A stretch of DNA of 64,000 nt from Oscheius onirici (taxonomy: Eukaryota; Nematoda; Chromadorea; Rhabditida; Rhabditidae). Of the stretch, positions 32,561-43,200 are shown one piece after another. The stretch's first letter is position 1; every line of letters begins with the position of its first letter. A program made the position numbers and the translations under genes. The notes beneath the pieces are model-generated. The model worked only from the letters and a program-made list of their open reading frames with translations, searched no databases and was not told the DNA's origin. The stretch is taken from positions 12,834,001 to 12,898,000 of the forward strand of contig OW051471.1 of the NCBI GenBank assembly GCA_932521025.1, written 5' to 3'.

Positions 32561-34368
32561 ATGTCTATGTCGCCGGATTCCAGTCAAAAAGAGGTAGAAA
32601 ACTAAACTTTTTGAAGGAAATATGAAGTTCAGACGACCGGAGACTGCCACGTCTGTGAACAGCCATCTCACGGAATCCACTTTGGAGTTCTCAGCTGTCG
32701 AGCCTGTGCCGCTTTCGTGAGTTCACGTTAACTTAATTTTAAGCATCAAAAGCTTAAAAAAGGAAACTAGAAATTTTACAGTTTTCTCCTATCCAAGCGA
32801 AACGAACCTTGTCTATCCTGTAGTCAGTTTTGCCCGATAAATCTGGGTTACAGGAAAACAAAGTCAAAAATCATTGAAAAGACAGGTTATTATGAAAATT
32901 GGAACGAATTAACCGAAAATTTGTATTTTGTAAAAATTTCAAATTTCAGTTCCGTCGAACTGTCGTCTGCAATCGTCAGTACCCATGTCGCCGCGGAGAC
33001 GACAGATGTCTCATCCAGAAGGGAACCAGAATGATTTGTAGAAAATGCCGTTACAACAAATGTGTACGGCTAGGAATGACTGCTGACAGTCAGTTTAAGC
33101 ACAAAAAACGCTCAAATAACTTCTCAGATGTTCAATGGAACCGTGATCGTCTGAACATCACAAAAGCTACTCCTTCCGTCAAGACTGCTGCCAAGGAGAA
33201 GGGGCCAGAGCCTCCAGTGGACGACTTGCCTCGACCGATACCCAGGAATCCGGCCCAGAAACAGTCTTGGGTACATGCTATTGACGATGAAGCTCATTGT
33301 CACATTTATCAAAGATTGGAGGTTCTTTTCACAACTGTGAGTTTTAGTAGTGACTAGACTGTCCTGTCTGTCTGTCTGTCTCGTTTCTTTTTCCCTCTCT
33401 CATCAATTACTTTTCAGTTCGATCCCGAACTAGAGTTCCCCGGTCTTTGGGAGCATCCCTCGTTGACCAGAATGCAGATGGGACTGATTCGTCATCGACA
33501 ATGTCAAAGCTCCAATCCCGAGGACATTATCATCCTCCCTGATCTCAACGTCGCCACGCTGAAGAACACAATTGAAGCCACAATGTTTCGCATAGCCGAG
33601 TGGCACATGTTTAGCAAAGAGTTTGTGATGCTCCCTCTCAAGGACAAGGTAATTTTTCATTCAAACTGAACATGGGAATTTCTTCAGCTCGTAATCTTCC
33701 ACGACAGTTGGAAAGCCTTTCTTCGAATGGAGCGTCTTCAGATGACCATCGAGGTCTTTGGATCGCGGACTTCTGATGAAAAAGTAGTTTTTTTGAAGAG
33801 GGTTTTAACAATTCTAAACTCAGATGTTCTTGATGGGAGACAATTTTGCTGTCCGGTACGATGAGGTCAACATTGATTTGTCTTCAGTCAGTGATTACGA
33901 TGGGAGTTATTTGAGAAGGTTTGTTCTGAAATATAGATAGAGGTACTTCCATTTTTCAGATTTTTCGACCCAATCATGGAGAGCGTCTTTGAGCGAATTG
34001 TCAAGCCTCTGCAGGCTTTGAACCTGACCAACATTGAGTTCACTTACCTTCTCTGTCAGCTCTGTTTCCACGTTGAAGGTACTTGTCCAAATCCTCGAGA
34101 AAATTCAAAGCCCTCTCCAGGAATGGATCTTCCCTACTCTTCAATGGACAGCATGGTCGAATATCGTGACAAAATTTCCGACGATCTTCACAACTACTAC
34201 ATCTCGCTGGGACAGCCAAACTACGCTCAGAGACTCATCAAAATCATGGGAATCATCCAGGCCATTGAGGGCGTTCAGAGTCAAAAGGACCAAGTCATGG
34301 AATTGATCAGAATCTTTGATATTATCAAAATTGACGGCTGTGAAAGGGCAAGCAGGTTTTCTTGCTAA
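32561..34368 (+). CDS. Nuclear hormone receptor, second of three tandem paralogs
   Basis: ATG 32561 (MSMSPDSSQKE). The DBD is CHVCEQPSHGIHFGVLSC, RACAAF/FRRTVVCNRQYPC and CRKCRYNKCVRLGM. The hinge continues VQWNRDRLNI. LBD exons: FDPELEFPGLWEHPSLTRM, RIAEWHMFSKEFVMLPLKDK, FHDSWKAFLRMERLQM, NFAVRYDEVNIDLSSVSD, FTYLLCQLCFHVEG and MVEYRDKISDDLHNYY; it stops at 34368. Only 179 bp separate it from the upstream paralog's stop, with an upstream ATACTTTCAG that could be a trans-splice acceptor. The intron at 34080-34121 is 42 bp, a multiple of three with no stop, so retaining it would add 14 residues in frame. This is the most compact and best preserved of the trio. Confidence 0.85.
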
Positions 34369-34493
34369 GATTTTTTACGTGTCATCATTTGTATAAAACC
34401 TTTTCATTTATTCTTTTTTTAAACCTTCACACTGGATTCATCCAATGTCTCTTTTTCGTGGTAAAATGGGAAAATTATATCCAACTTTTAGCC

Positions 34494-37400
34494 ATGTCAA
34501 TGGAACCGGAATCATCGAATAGAGAAGTTGGCTGCCAAAAATTTTTAGCTCAAATCCAAATTTAGGAATTAGGAGATTGTCATGTTTGTGATCAGCCTGC
34601 CCATGGAGTACATTTTGGGCTTCTTACCTGCCGAGCCTGCGCCGCTTTTGTAAGTAAGGCTCTTATTTTTTGTGTCCCTTTCGATCAGTCACCCCTGTAT
34701 ATTGAAGATTTTTTCCTTTCCACAAAACTTATTTTACTTTTTCAGTTCCGTCGCACAGTCGTCTGTAACCGTCAGTATCCTTGTCGGAACGGACTGGACC
34801 GATGCCTTATTCAGAAGGAAACAAGACAAATTTGTAGGAAATGCCGTTACAACAAATGTCTCAGACTCGGAATGACTGCTGACAGCAAGTTTCTGTCTAT
34901 TTTGTCTTCAAACCCCATGTTTGAGATGTTCAGTGGAACCGGGATCTTATAGGAAGCTTGAGGAAGTCCAACTCGGCAAAATCTCCTGTTAGAGAATCTG
35001 AACCAGAAAGAGAACCAGAAGAGCTGCCTAGACCTGTAGGGTACAAAACAATCCATGAGCTCTGATTTAGATACCGAGACTTCCGGGTGAAAAACCGGCA
35101 TGGTTTGGTTCACTAGATGATGCCATTCTGTGTGAAGTATTCGAAAAGTTGGAACATTTGTTCGCAACTGTAAGTTATCTTTAACAAGGTTTGCTACGCC
35201 CCTCCGGGGCTAAGTAACTTTGTTTTGTCCTTTTCAAAACAGATAACAGTTAACAGTTTGCTGTCTGATCCCTCTCCAGATCAATTATGTTCCTGTCCCT
35301 CTGTCCCCTCTGTAAGCTGTGAGACACTGGACGGAGCGAGGCAGGCCGAGGCCTGAATTGTAAGTTGGGTTACCTAATTTTATAATATTCGAACCGAGGA
35401 GTATCGAAAACTCCAGGATGGACAAATCACACGTGACATTTGAAAATTTACATTTTTGAAGATTAAAATCGTCGTTACTATTCTTCAACGTAAGTTAGGT
35501 GATCTAATTTTAAGATATTCGAATTCAGCGGGGTCGATACCCTAGAAAACTTTGATATTGGGCGCCTATGTTTCGAAGGACGCTAAAAATTAATTTGTGA
35601 CGTTATTTTCGGATTCAGCGTAAAAAACTACCCTAGAAAAAATTTAGCAAAAGAAGTTTTTGCAAAAAAAAATTGGATCGGGATCGAACCATGTCTCAAC
35701 CCTTAAACCCCCCTCAACTTCATTCGCGGCTCAACTTCATCACGATGTCCGCATCCAAGCCTCCTGTTAACGATGATGTTGCTGTATTGATGGACATGAC
35801 GACACCTGCTAATTCAAGGACAAAAAGTAAACGCATTGATGTCAGCTCTCCTCTGGTCAACTCGCCGTCCCAAGATCTCTCTACGTCGCTCAACGATGCC
35901 TTGGCCCAAGTCTCCCTCGATATCCTCGATTCTGGTCTCGCTTCTCCCCTGTTGAAGATGGTCGACACTATACGAAGTCTCTCACGAGATATGAAGCTCC
36001 TCGACTCGCAGAATATCGGCCTCCGTCAACAAGTTGCCGAGATGTCTCAAACTTCCAAGTCCCAGGTCGCTGTTCCTTCCGTTGCCACCGAAGATTCTCA
36101 AGTTCCGTCATTCGATGTTGCTCATTCTATCATTCTATCATAGGAAACCTGCAAGAAGGCTTTTATCTGTGCCCTCAGGATCAAGTCGACAGGGACGTTT
36201 ACCTCGTTCGCTCGATGCTCAACAATTTACAAGTTCCTGTAGCTCCTGTCTCCGTCTACCGAATGGGCCGCCCTTCTCCAACTAGGCCTCGGTTAGTCAA
36301 AATTGTTTTGCCCTCTTCCTCTTCCCAAAAAATGTTCTTATCTAATTCACGCCTTCTTCCAAAAACCCCATTCCGCGGTACTTTTCTCCGTCCCTCACTT
36401 TCCCGCGAACAACGGTCTTCTTCTAATCGTCCTCCTCCTCTCATTCCCTCGACCTTCATCTCTTCCGCTCAGCCCACATCTTTCTTCTCTCCTCCTTCTA
36501 CATCTCGTCCGGCTCTTAATTATCCAATACGTTATTTCAATTATGCCACAGCCCATTTTCATACCAAGCCCCTTTATTCTTTTCAATAAGTTTTCCGCGG
36601 CCTAAATCTATCTCCGATTCCGCTTTTTTGCAGATATCTCATACAAACATCCGATCTCTTACCAAAAATCTCTCCTCTCTGGCTCTAAAACTTTCAAAAT
36701 CGCGTTTCGATCTTGTATTGTTGACCGAAACCTGGCTCAACTCCTCCATCAACGACCCTTCCGCACTAGGCCCTCTCGCCCCCCGTTTCTCCATCATTTG
36801 CAGTGATCGAAAACGTAAAAAGGGTGGTGGTGTTTGCATTCTTGCAAGAAAATTCTATCTTTTCACAAAAATATTCGCAGAATCCGTCCCCAATGCCTAC
36901 GAAATTCTTGTTGCCAATTTCATCTCCGAAATTTCTCCTCTCAGGGTAATTCTGATCTATAGGTGTCCCAGTTGTCAAATTATTCTCTCTAAACAATTAT
37001 TTAAAGCTATCAGTGATTTTGCCTCCACTAAAAAAATCTCTATCCTGGCTGGAGACTTCAACCTCCCTCAAATACAGTGGAGAGCGAATCTAGTATTTCT
37101 CGATGAAATTTTGCGGGAAATACAGCAAATGTTTTTTCGCTTTATTGCATGGTTTCGACTGGCATTGCTTTTTTGTTGATTGCTCTACAGTCGATCAAAT
37201 GTATACCAAATTTATCGATTTACTTTCTTCACTGATTTCCCAACTTGTCCCTACAGTTTCAGCCACAAGCAAGACTTTATCCTTTCCATTCCATCTACGT
37301 AATTTGTAGGAGCAAAAAGAACGCTTGTGCAAACTGGCTAGCAAAAATAACAATCCTGGTATAAAAATGTGTTATGAGCTCATAAAAAATCGCTACCCTC

Positions 37401-40400
37401 CTTCTAAATAGATTTTTGGTCAATAGAGAACGTAATACTCTGAAAAAAGGTTCCTACCAAGAGTCTTTACAGAGTTGTCCAGGAAATAACCGTTCTCTGA
37501 CCGTTCTCAAATCACAAAATGGCCATCTTCTTTCCAAAAAACAAGATATAACTGAAAGTTTAGCATCATATTTTGCCAAAATCCATGAAAATACACTTTT
37601 ATCTGCGCCTAAGATTTCCAATCACTTTCCCGATCCTCCGTTTCCTTGCTCCCTTCCCTATTTCACTAAAGATTGCATTCATAAGGTCCTGAAAGCATCC
37701 AAGCGTTCTTTCTCCGATACTCCAGATCACTTCCCATCCTTCTTGGCCAAAAATCTTGCCACCCTCCTTTCCCCTCCTTTAGAAATAATCTTCAACCAAT
37801 CCATGTGGCGGGGTGAGATCCTTTCCACTTGGAAGCATGCTTTCGTTACCCCAATTCGGAAAAAACCCTGTTCCAATGATATCACAAACTTTAGACCTAT
37901 CTCTATAACCTCTATTTTCGCTCACTCCTTCGAAAAATTAAACATCTTGATATATATATATACATATGTTGTCGCTGCAGGAGTTATCAGCTCTCATCAG
38001 CACGGCTTCATAAAAGGCAGCTCTGTAGAGACCCAAATTTTGGAGTGTTTCAACGATTGGACTTTAGCAATTGACAATAAAAAAGCCGTAGATGTCGTTT
38101 ACTTCGATTTTTCCAAGGCTTTTTACAAGTTTCCCCACCTATTGTTGAGGAAAAAGCTAAATCATTTCAAAATCCACCCCAAAATTAGCCTATGGATCCA
38201 AAACTACATTTCCAACCGAACTTTCCAAGTAAAAATTGACATTATCTTTCATCATCTCAATCTGTTTCCAATGGGGTCACTCAAGGTAGCTGTTTATCCC
38301 CTCTCCTCTTTAGCTTGTACACCAGTGAAATTCCCTCAATAATTGAGGACTGCGGTGTAACATGTAAAATGTTTGCCGACGATCTGAAGTTGTATACCCC
38401 TGTTTGTTCACCTGAAGATTCGAACAAACTTCAAATGGCCATAACTAAGATTTTTGAATGGTCCGAAGCGTGGGGTCTCCCACTCGCATGGGAGAAGACC
38501 CGTATTCTTCGCATAGGTAACACAAATCCCAAATTTCCCTATACGATCAATGGAAAATCTCTCCAAGAAGCCGCCCAAATTCGCGATTTAGGTTTTCTCG
38601 TCACTTCTAATTTATCCTTAATCCCCCATGTCAGATTAGTCCTTTCTAAGTCCAAGGTTCGAACCTTCAACCTATTCCGTTCCATCAAAACTTCCGACGT
38701 CCAAATCTGGACTAGAGTTTACAAAACCTTTGTTCGGCCTATGCTAGAATTCGGCCAGACTATTCTCAACGGAGATCCCCAAATCGATAAAATCTTAGAA
38801 AGTGGCCAAAATGATTTTACTCGCAAACTCTTCTTCCGCCAGGGTGGATTTTCATACCTAAATATTCCCGCTTCCCATCTCGTAATAACAACCTACAATT
38901 GGAAACCTTAAAAACACGAAGAAACGTAGCTGATATCAAAATGATCCAAAAAATATTGTCTCCCTGAATCCCGCATTGACAAAAACCAGTTCTTCCAGTT
39001 TTTTCCCTCGAGAACTCGAGGACCCATCAACAAAATATTTTTATCTAGGCCCAGAACAAATTTACGCCGCAATTTCTTTTCACACCGAGTCGGGTCCAGG
39101 TTTCAAATACTTACAAGATCAAACAAACTAATTCCTAAAACAAATAGACCCATCCTTTCACTTCTAAAACAGAATCGGAGATAGATCACTGCCAAGGTGT
39201 ATCCCCAAACCCTCTTTCCCTGTTGTATATTTCACCTTACCCCGAGTTTTATCCCGCGTTTTATTATACCCCAAATTCCAATATCGTTCCTCTCCGGCCA
39301 GTCCTTTTATGGCCCTATACCTGTACTTTCCATACAGCCTCATTTCCCTTTCTCCCCTTTCAACACTTTGCCTATGTCCAATTCATAGAAATAAATATAT
39401 ATAACCCCTTAGTGTCTACGATCGGCCTCAGACAGACAGACAGAGACGCGAGGACAATTTAAAATACCTAGATACGGTAATTTTGACATTTTTCAGTACA
39501 ATCCAGAGCAGGAATATCCTGGAATTTGGGAGCAGAGTCCATTGGCTAGAATGCAAATAGCATTGCAGAGACATCGACAGAACCAGATTAGAAGTCCTGA
39601 GGTGAGGGACAGAGGGGCAGAGAGACAGAATTTATTTTCAGCACCTCATCCTTGTCCAGGAGATCAGCGCGGCTTTTCTTCGTGGCTCCTGGACTTACAT
39701 AACTCTCCGTGTGGCCGAATGGCACATGTTTTGCAAAGAATTTGCCATGCTGCCCCTAAAAGAAAAGATTACAATATTTCGAGAAAGCTGGAAATGGTTC
39801 CTTCGACTAGAAAGAATTGGAATGTCTCTGGAAATCTTTGGAGATCGGGTCTTGACTGACAGAGTGAGCCTACAAACTTTCTCCTGACTGACAAAACTCA
39901 GATTTTTGTCGTCGGCGACACGGTTGCCATGAAGTACGACGAAATCAGAATCGACATGTCATCCATGAGCGAATACGACGACCACCATTTGCGAAAGTTT
40001 TTCGGCCCCTTGATGGAAGTTCTTGAAACGAGAGTGATCAAGCCAATGATGTCTCTCGATCTGACAAGCTTCGAGTTTATCTACATGCTTACACAGCTCT
40101 GTTTTCATGTAGAGGGTTAGTTCGCATAAAATATTGGGTAATAGTTCGGTAGGCAGCACCGTTCGTTCAAATATTTTGGCGCAAACTCTCTAAACAGTAC
40201 GGACTTGCGTTTTTCTCTATTTTCCATCCATTTTTGAGCTTTCTAAGTGTGCTTATTGAATTCTCCGTGTAAAACAATCCCCTGGACCTGTATTCCAGCC
40301 AAAAATTGGCCGCAATCGGTGAAAATCTTCAAGAATATCTCGTGTTGGAAAATCCACTTTAAATTGCTCCCAGGTCTCTGTGTGTGTCTGTCTGTCTGTC

Positions 40401-41614
40401 TGTCTGTCGGAAGCTTTAATTGGCAATCAAAATGGAGCAATTTGTGCGCACAATTAAGGGGAAAGGAGTTAGTGTAACAACTTTAGACGAGTCAATTGCA
40501 CGGACTTTGCTTATTTTTGACGGGGGAGTTTCCAAACAGTAGAGAATCAAGTGCGGGTTAGGAATACGGGAAAGCGTTCAGGGGGTTTCCACTATTACTT
40601 TAGCTCCAACGGGATGATATCACAACTGGAGAACAGGGATAGGGGAGAACATGAGCACGGACCGGGATACGAGGAAACCGGGAAGGGCAGAGCACATTGC
40701 AGAATGCAAGAGTGGACAGAGAGAAAGTGCCGAGAAATTAGAAACAGAGGGACAGTGGGACAGTGGGACAGAGGGACAGAGGGGCAGAGATCTGTCTCGA
40801 TACTTTCAGATCTTGCAGATTGTCTTTTTGCTTCGTGTAAAGTACTTAAGGTACTCCTATCTATTTATTGATCTGGAGAGGGATCAAACAGCAAACTGTT
40901 AACTGTTATCTGTTTTAAACAGAACAAAACTAAGTCACTTAGCCCCGGAGGGGCGTAGCACAACTTGTCTATTTTAAATTGCTCCCAAGTCTCTGTGTGT
41001 GTCTGTTTGAAGCTCTAATTGAGGATAAGGAGGGGAGCGTTGTGCGCAGACTACAGTAACAAGTTCAGACAAGTCAGCTTAAGTAGAAGAGAAGCTTCTC
41101 CCCCAGGACTTTGCATCTGCCTTGACTTCAGGAGTTTGGATTTAGGTGATTCAATGGCTCGAGCCTGGGGGGGGGGCATTCGAGACATTAGCACACAAGG
41201 TATTAAAGAGACACCGTAAGAGAAACGGGAAAAATTGTTAGGGAGAAGAATGGGGGAAGGAGAAATTGTTTTGAGTTACTGAAACTGGCCAGGTGACCCG
41301 TTCAGGTCCTGGGCGTTGCCAACCTTGTATTGTCAAACTTTTTAGGAATGGAACTGAGCAACGCAACCATGGACAGTTTGATAGCTTTTCGTGACAACAT
41401 TTCCGACGACATTCACAACTACTATATGGCAACTAGACAGCCAAACTATGCCCAGAGACTCATCAAAATCATGAGCTTGATCCAGAGTGTCGAAAACGTT
41501 CAAACTCAACGCAAACAGATGATGGAGCTCATAAGAATCTTCGACGTGATCAAGATTGAAAGCGAAAAGTTTGAAAACAGCGATTCGAATCATTTTCATA
41601 TGACTCCGTATTGA
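34494..41614 (+). CDS. Nuclear hormone receptor, third of three tandem paralogs, with LINE-bearing intron
   Basis: ATG 34494, 125 bp after the second paralog's stop and directly after an AACTTTTAG acceptor, as expected for a downstream operon gene. The DBD is CHVCDQPAHGVHFGLLTC, RACAAF/FRRTVVCNRQYPC and CRKCRYNKCLRLGM. The intron after LGMTAD uses a GCAAGT donor where the paralogs use GTAAGC and GTCAGT. LBD exons: YNPEQEYPGIWEQSPLARM (from 39497), RVAEWHMFCKEFAMLPLKEK, FRESWKWFLRLERIGM, TVAMKYDEIRIDMSSMSE, FIYMLTQLCFHVEG and LIAFRDNISDDIHNYY, stop 41614. Two introns are swollen: 35170-39496 (4.3 kb, holds a CR1-like LINE) and 40116-41344 (1.2 kb, repeats). The coding frame is intact despite this. 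Confidence 0.82.
35185..35300. repeat. Repeat unit with AGCCCCGGAGGGGCGTAG core, inverted copy
   Basis: CTACGCCCCTCCGGGGCTAAG followed by ACAGATAACAGTTAACAG and ATCCCTCTCCAGATCAAT. The same unit appears reverse-complemented at 40866-40970 in another intron of the same gene. The two copies could pair in the transcript across five intervening exons. Confidence 0.75.
35660..39400 (+). mobile_element. Degenerate CR1-like (jockey-superfamily) non-LTR retrotransposon
   Basis: ORF1-like sequence at 35673-36589 (ends with RPRLVKIVLPSSS and RGTFLRPSLSREQR), broken near 36130 by an 8 bp tandem duplication of CATTCTAT. ORF2 begins about 36628 with an apurinic endonuclease part (SHTNIRSLTKNL, LLTETWLN, SILAGDFNLP) and has a reverse transcriptase from 37416 (FRPISITSIF, HQHGFIKGSSVETQ, DVVYFDFSKAF), shifting frame near 38280 into CKMFADDLKLYTP and RDLGFLVTSNLS. 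A tail region follows (RRNVADIKMIQKIL). Frameshifts make it inactive. It lies in sense orientation in an NHR intron. Family placement in CR1/Sam-like elements is from ORF1 style and RT motifs. Confidence 0.85.
40116..41344. repeat. Repeat-filled intron of the third NHR
   Basis: Contains a TAATAGTTCGGTAGGC arm (40138) of the foldback family seen at 14618. A direct repeat starts AAATTGCTCCC (about 40361 and 40978), each followed by CTCTGTGTGTGTCTGT. There is a CTGT microsatellite at about 40385, a simple GGGACAG-type array near 40750-40790 and the inverted partner (40866-40970) of the repeat at 35185-35300. No coding sequence. Confidence 0.65.
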
Positions 41615-41632
41615 AAATGAACATTTTTATTC

Positions 41633-42269
41633 TTAACCGTTATTCGCAGCTGCATCAACACACAGTCCACAGGTTCTTTTGCACTTTTGGCGCAGCTCAC
41701 AGTAATTCAAATTGGCACAGAATTGAGCAAAGAGAGCACAGTCGTAGCAGTCATCGAAACAGCCTTCGCCTAAAGTTTTAGTTCGTGGAAAAGTGGAAGA
41801 GAGACTCACAACAATAGTCACAGACACAAGTGAAGCCGTCAGGACAGTCTCCTCCGATGCAAGCTAAAATTCCGTATTTCTTCTAATAGAAGCACCCCTG
41901 TACGCAATTACGTACGCATTTTTTTCGGGTTGATAAAAATTTTTCTCAACTTTTCGATTATTTTTCCCATACAGATAGACATTTCAGCTACCAAGGAAAA
42001 ATTATATATAAATTGAAAAATTATGTCTTCACCCCGAAAAAAATGCGTACGTAATTGCATACGGTATGGACCTTTTTTGTTACTGTTACTTTTTTTTCTC
42101 TCATAAAGCACTCACGTCCGAGAGTCTGCTTCCCTTGACCACAGCCACACCAAGTCTCTCCTCGATTCATTGCACAGGATTGACTCTGGACCACTGATAT
42201 CAGAGCCACTGAACAGTATCAACATTGGACTATTAGAGACTTACAGATTGAGATTGACACAAAGAGCAT
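41633..42269 (-). CDS. Small secreted Cys-rich protein with ShKT-like domain
   Basis: ATG 42269 with a split signal peptide (MLFVSISIL joined to ALISVVQSQS by a short intron). The mature part is cysteine-rich: SCAMNRGETWCGCGQGKQTL, then CIGGDCPDGFTCVCDYC, then EGCFDDCYDC, FCANLNYCELRQKC and KRTCGLC. The last 35 or so residues match the ShKT cysteine spacing ending CxxTCGxC. It stops at 41633, only 19 bp from the convergent NHR stop (41614). The intron between exons 2 and 3 carries the MITE at 41885-42066. ShKT proteins in nematodes are secreted; specific target unknown. Confidence 0.78.
41885..42066. repeat. MITE-like palindrome with GTACGCAATTACGTACGC ends, copy 2
   Basis: Reverse-oriented partner of the element at 2578-2770. 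Both share GTACGCAATTACGTACGC ends, TTTTTCCCATACAGATAGAC, CAGCTACCAAGGAAAAATTA and AAATTGAAAAATTATG. It fills most of an intron of the ShKT gene. Confidence 0.8.
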
Positions 42270-42414
42270 GCGTGTTTAGCGGACGGAGGTAGTAGTAGTG
42301 GAGAGTATATTTACTCTGGACATTAAACACGTTCATAAGGCAGTTCACGCACCGGTCATTTGAACTCTTACTGATTGTTAGGGAAGTCATATACTAAGGG
42401 AACTAAACTGCTCA

Positions 42415-42680
42415 GATTACTGCTCAGCGGCGAATGATGCGAAAAATGGTTGGTACTACTCTTCTAGGACGCAGAACAAATGAATGGTTAGAAGGAACGG
42501 TGAAGCTGCGAATATTAAAAAGAAATGGGAACATGGGAGTGGGCAAATAAGATAGCACAAATGGACCACAGCAGATGGACGAAGAGTACAGTTGAATGGC
42601 CCAGAACGGCAAGGGAGAGCCCCGATATATGGAGAAGAAGTATGGAGCGACATATAGAAGATTTGGTTGTACTGCAGTAG
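42415..42680 (+). mobile_element. Decayed RTE-clade LINE fragment
   Basis: The plus strand reads RMMRKMVGTTLLGRRTNEW then LEGTVKLRILKRNGN, followed by frameshifted remnants (RWTKSTVEWPRT-like DNA, AAGGGAGAGCCCCG). The start is very close to the minus-strand fragment at 8610-8935 (RRMVGVTLLDRRTNEWL). Too decayed to code for a protein. Confidence 0.75.
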
Positions 42681-43032
42681 GCGCTTTCCTTCGTTTAAAC
42701 ATTTTTGGGGCGAAGTCCCAAACTGTCTTGAAATAACGTTTTTCACCCTTTTCCTTTCATTTTTCACATTTTTTACGCGTGATAAATGAATTCAGCGTGT
42801 AAAACAACCCCCTAGATGTGGAAATTTGTCAAAAATCGCAAGAAATGGAAGACAAGTGTCCGAGGACGGCTTATAAAGAGCAAGCGTCGGCTTCATGATA
42901 TTTTCGGATACTTTTTTTGTTTTACACGCTGAATTCGATAAACTTGATTATAAACGGGAGAACTATAAGAAAACTGGTGAAAACGCGAGTTTAGGATTGT
43001 TTGAACGAAGGGAGGCGCCGCAGTACAACCGA
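42662..43032. repeat. Foldback element with GGTTGTACTGCAGTAGGCGC ends, copy 1
   Basis: Left GGTTGTACTGCAGTAGGCGC pairs with the right GGCGCCGCAGTACAACC. Inner arms GAATTCAGCGTGTAAAACAA and TTTTACACGCTGAATTC pair. Copies of the same family are at 44622-44993 and, truncated, at 56030-56234. Confidence 0.8.
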
Positions 43033-43200
43033 AAATTTATGATCACCGCTAATAAACGTAATACTAATGGTACTAATGGAATTTTTTTGCGCGGAAACTA
43101 GAAAAGTGCAAATTTTCATTCTAACTGAAATGTTTATCCTGCTTTTGTACTTACTTTAGTCGATCCCCAAACTCGCTATTGAACCAAAAAATTGAACCAT

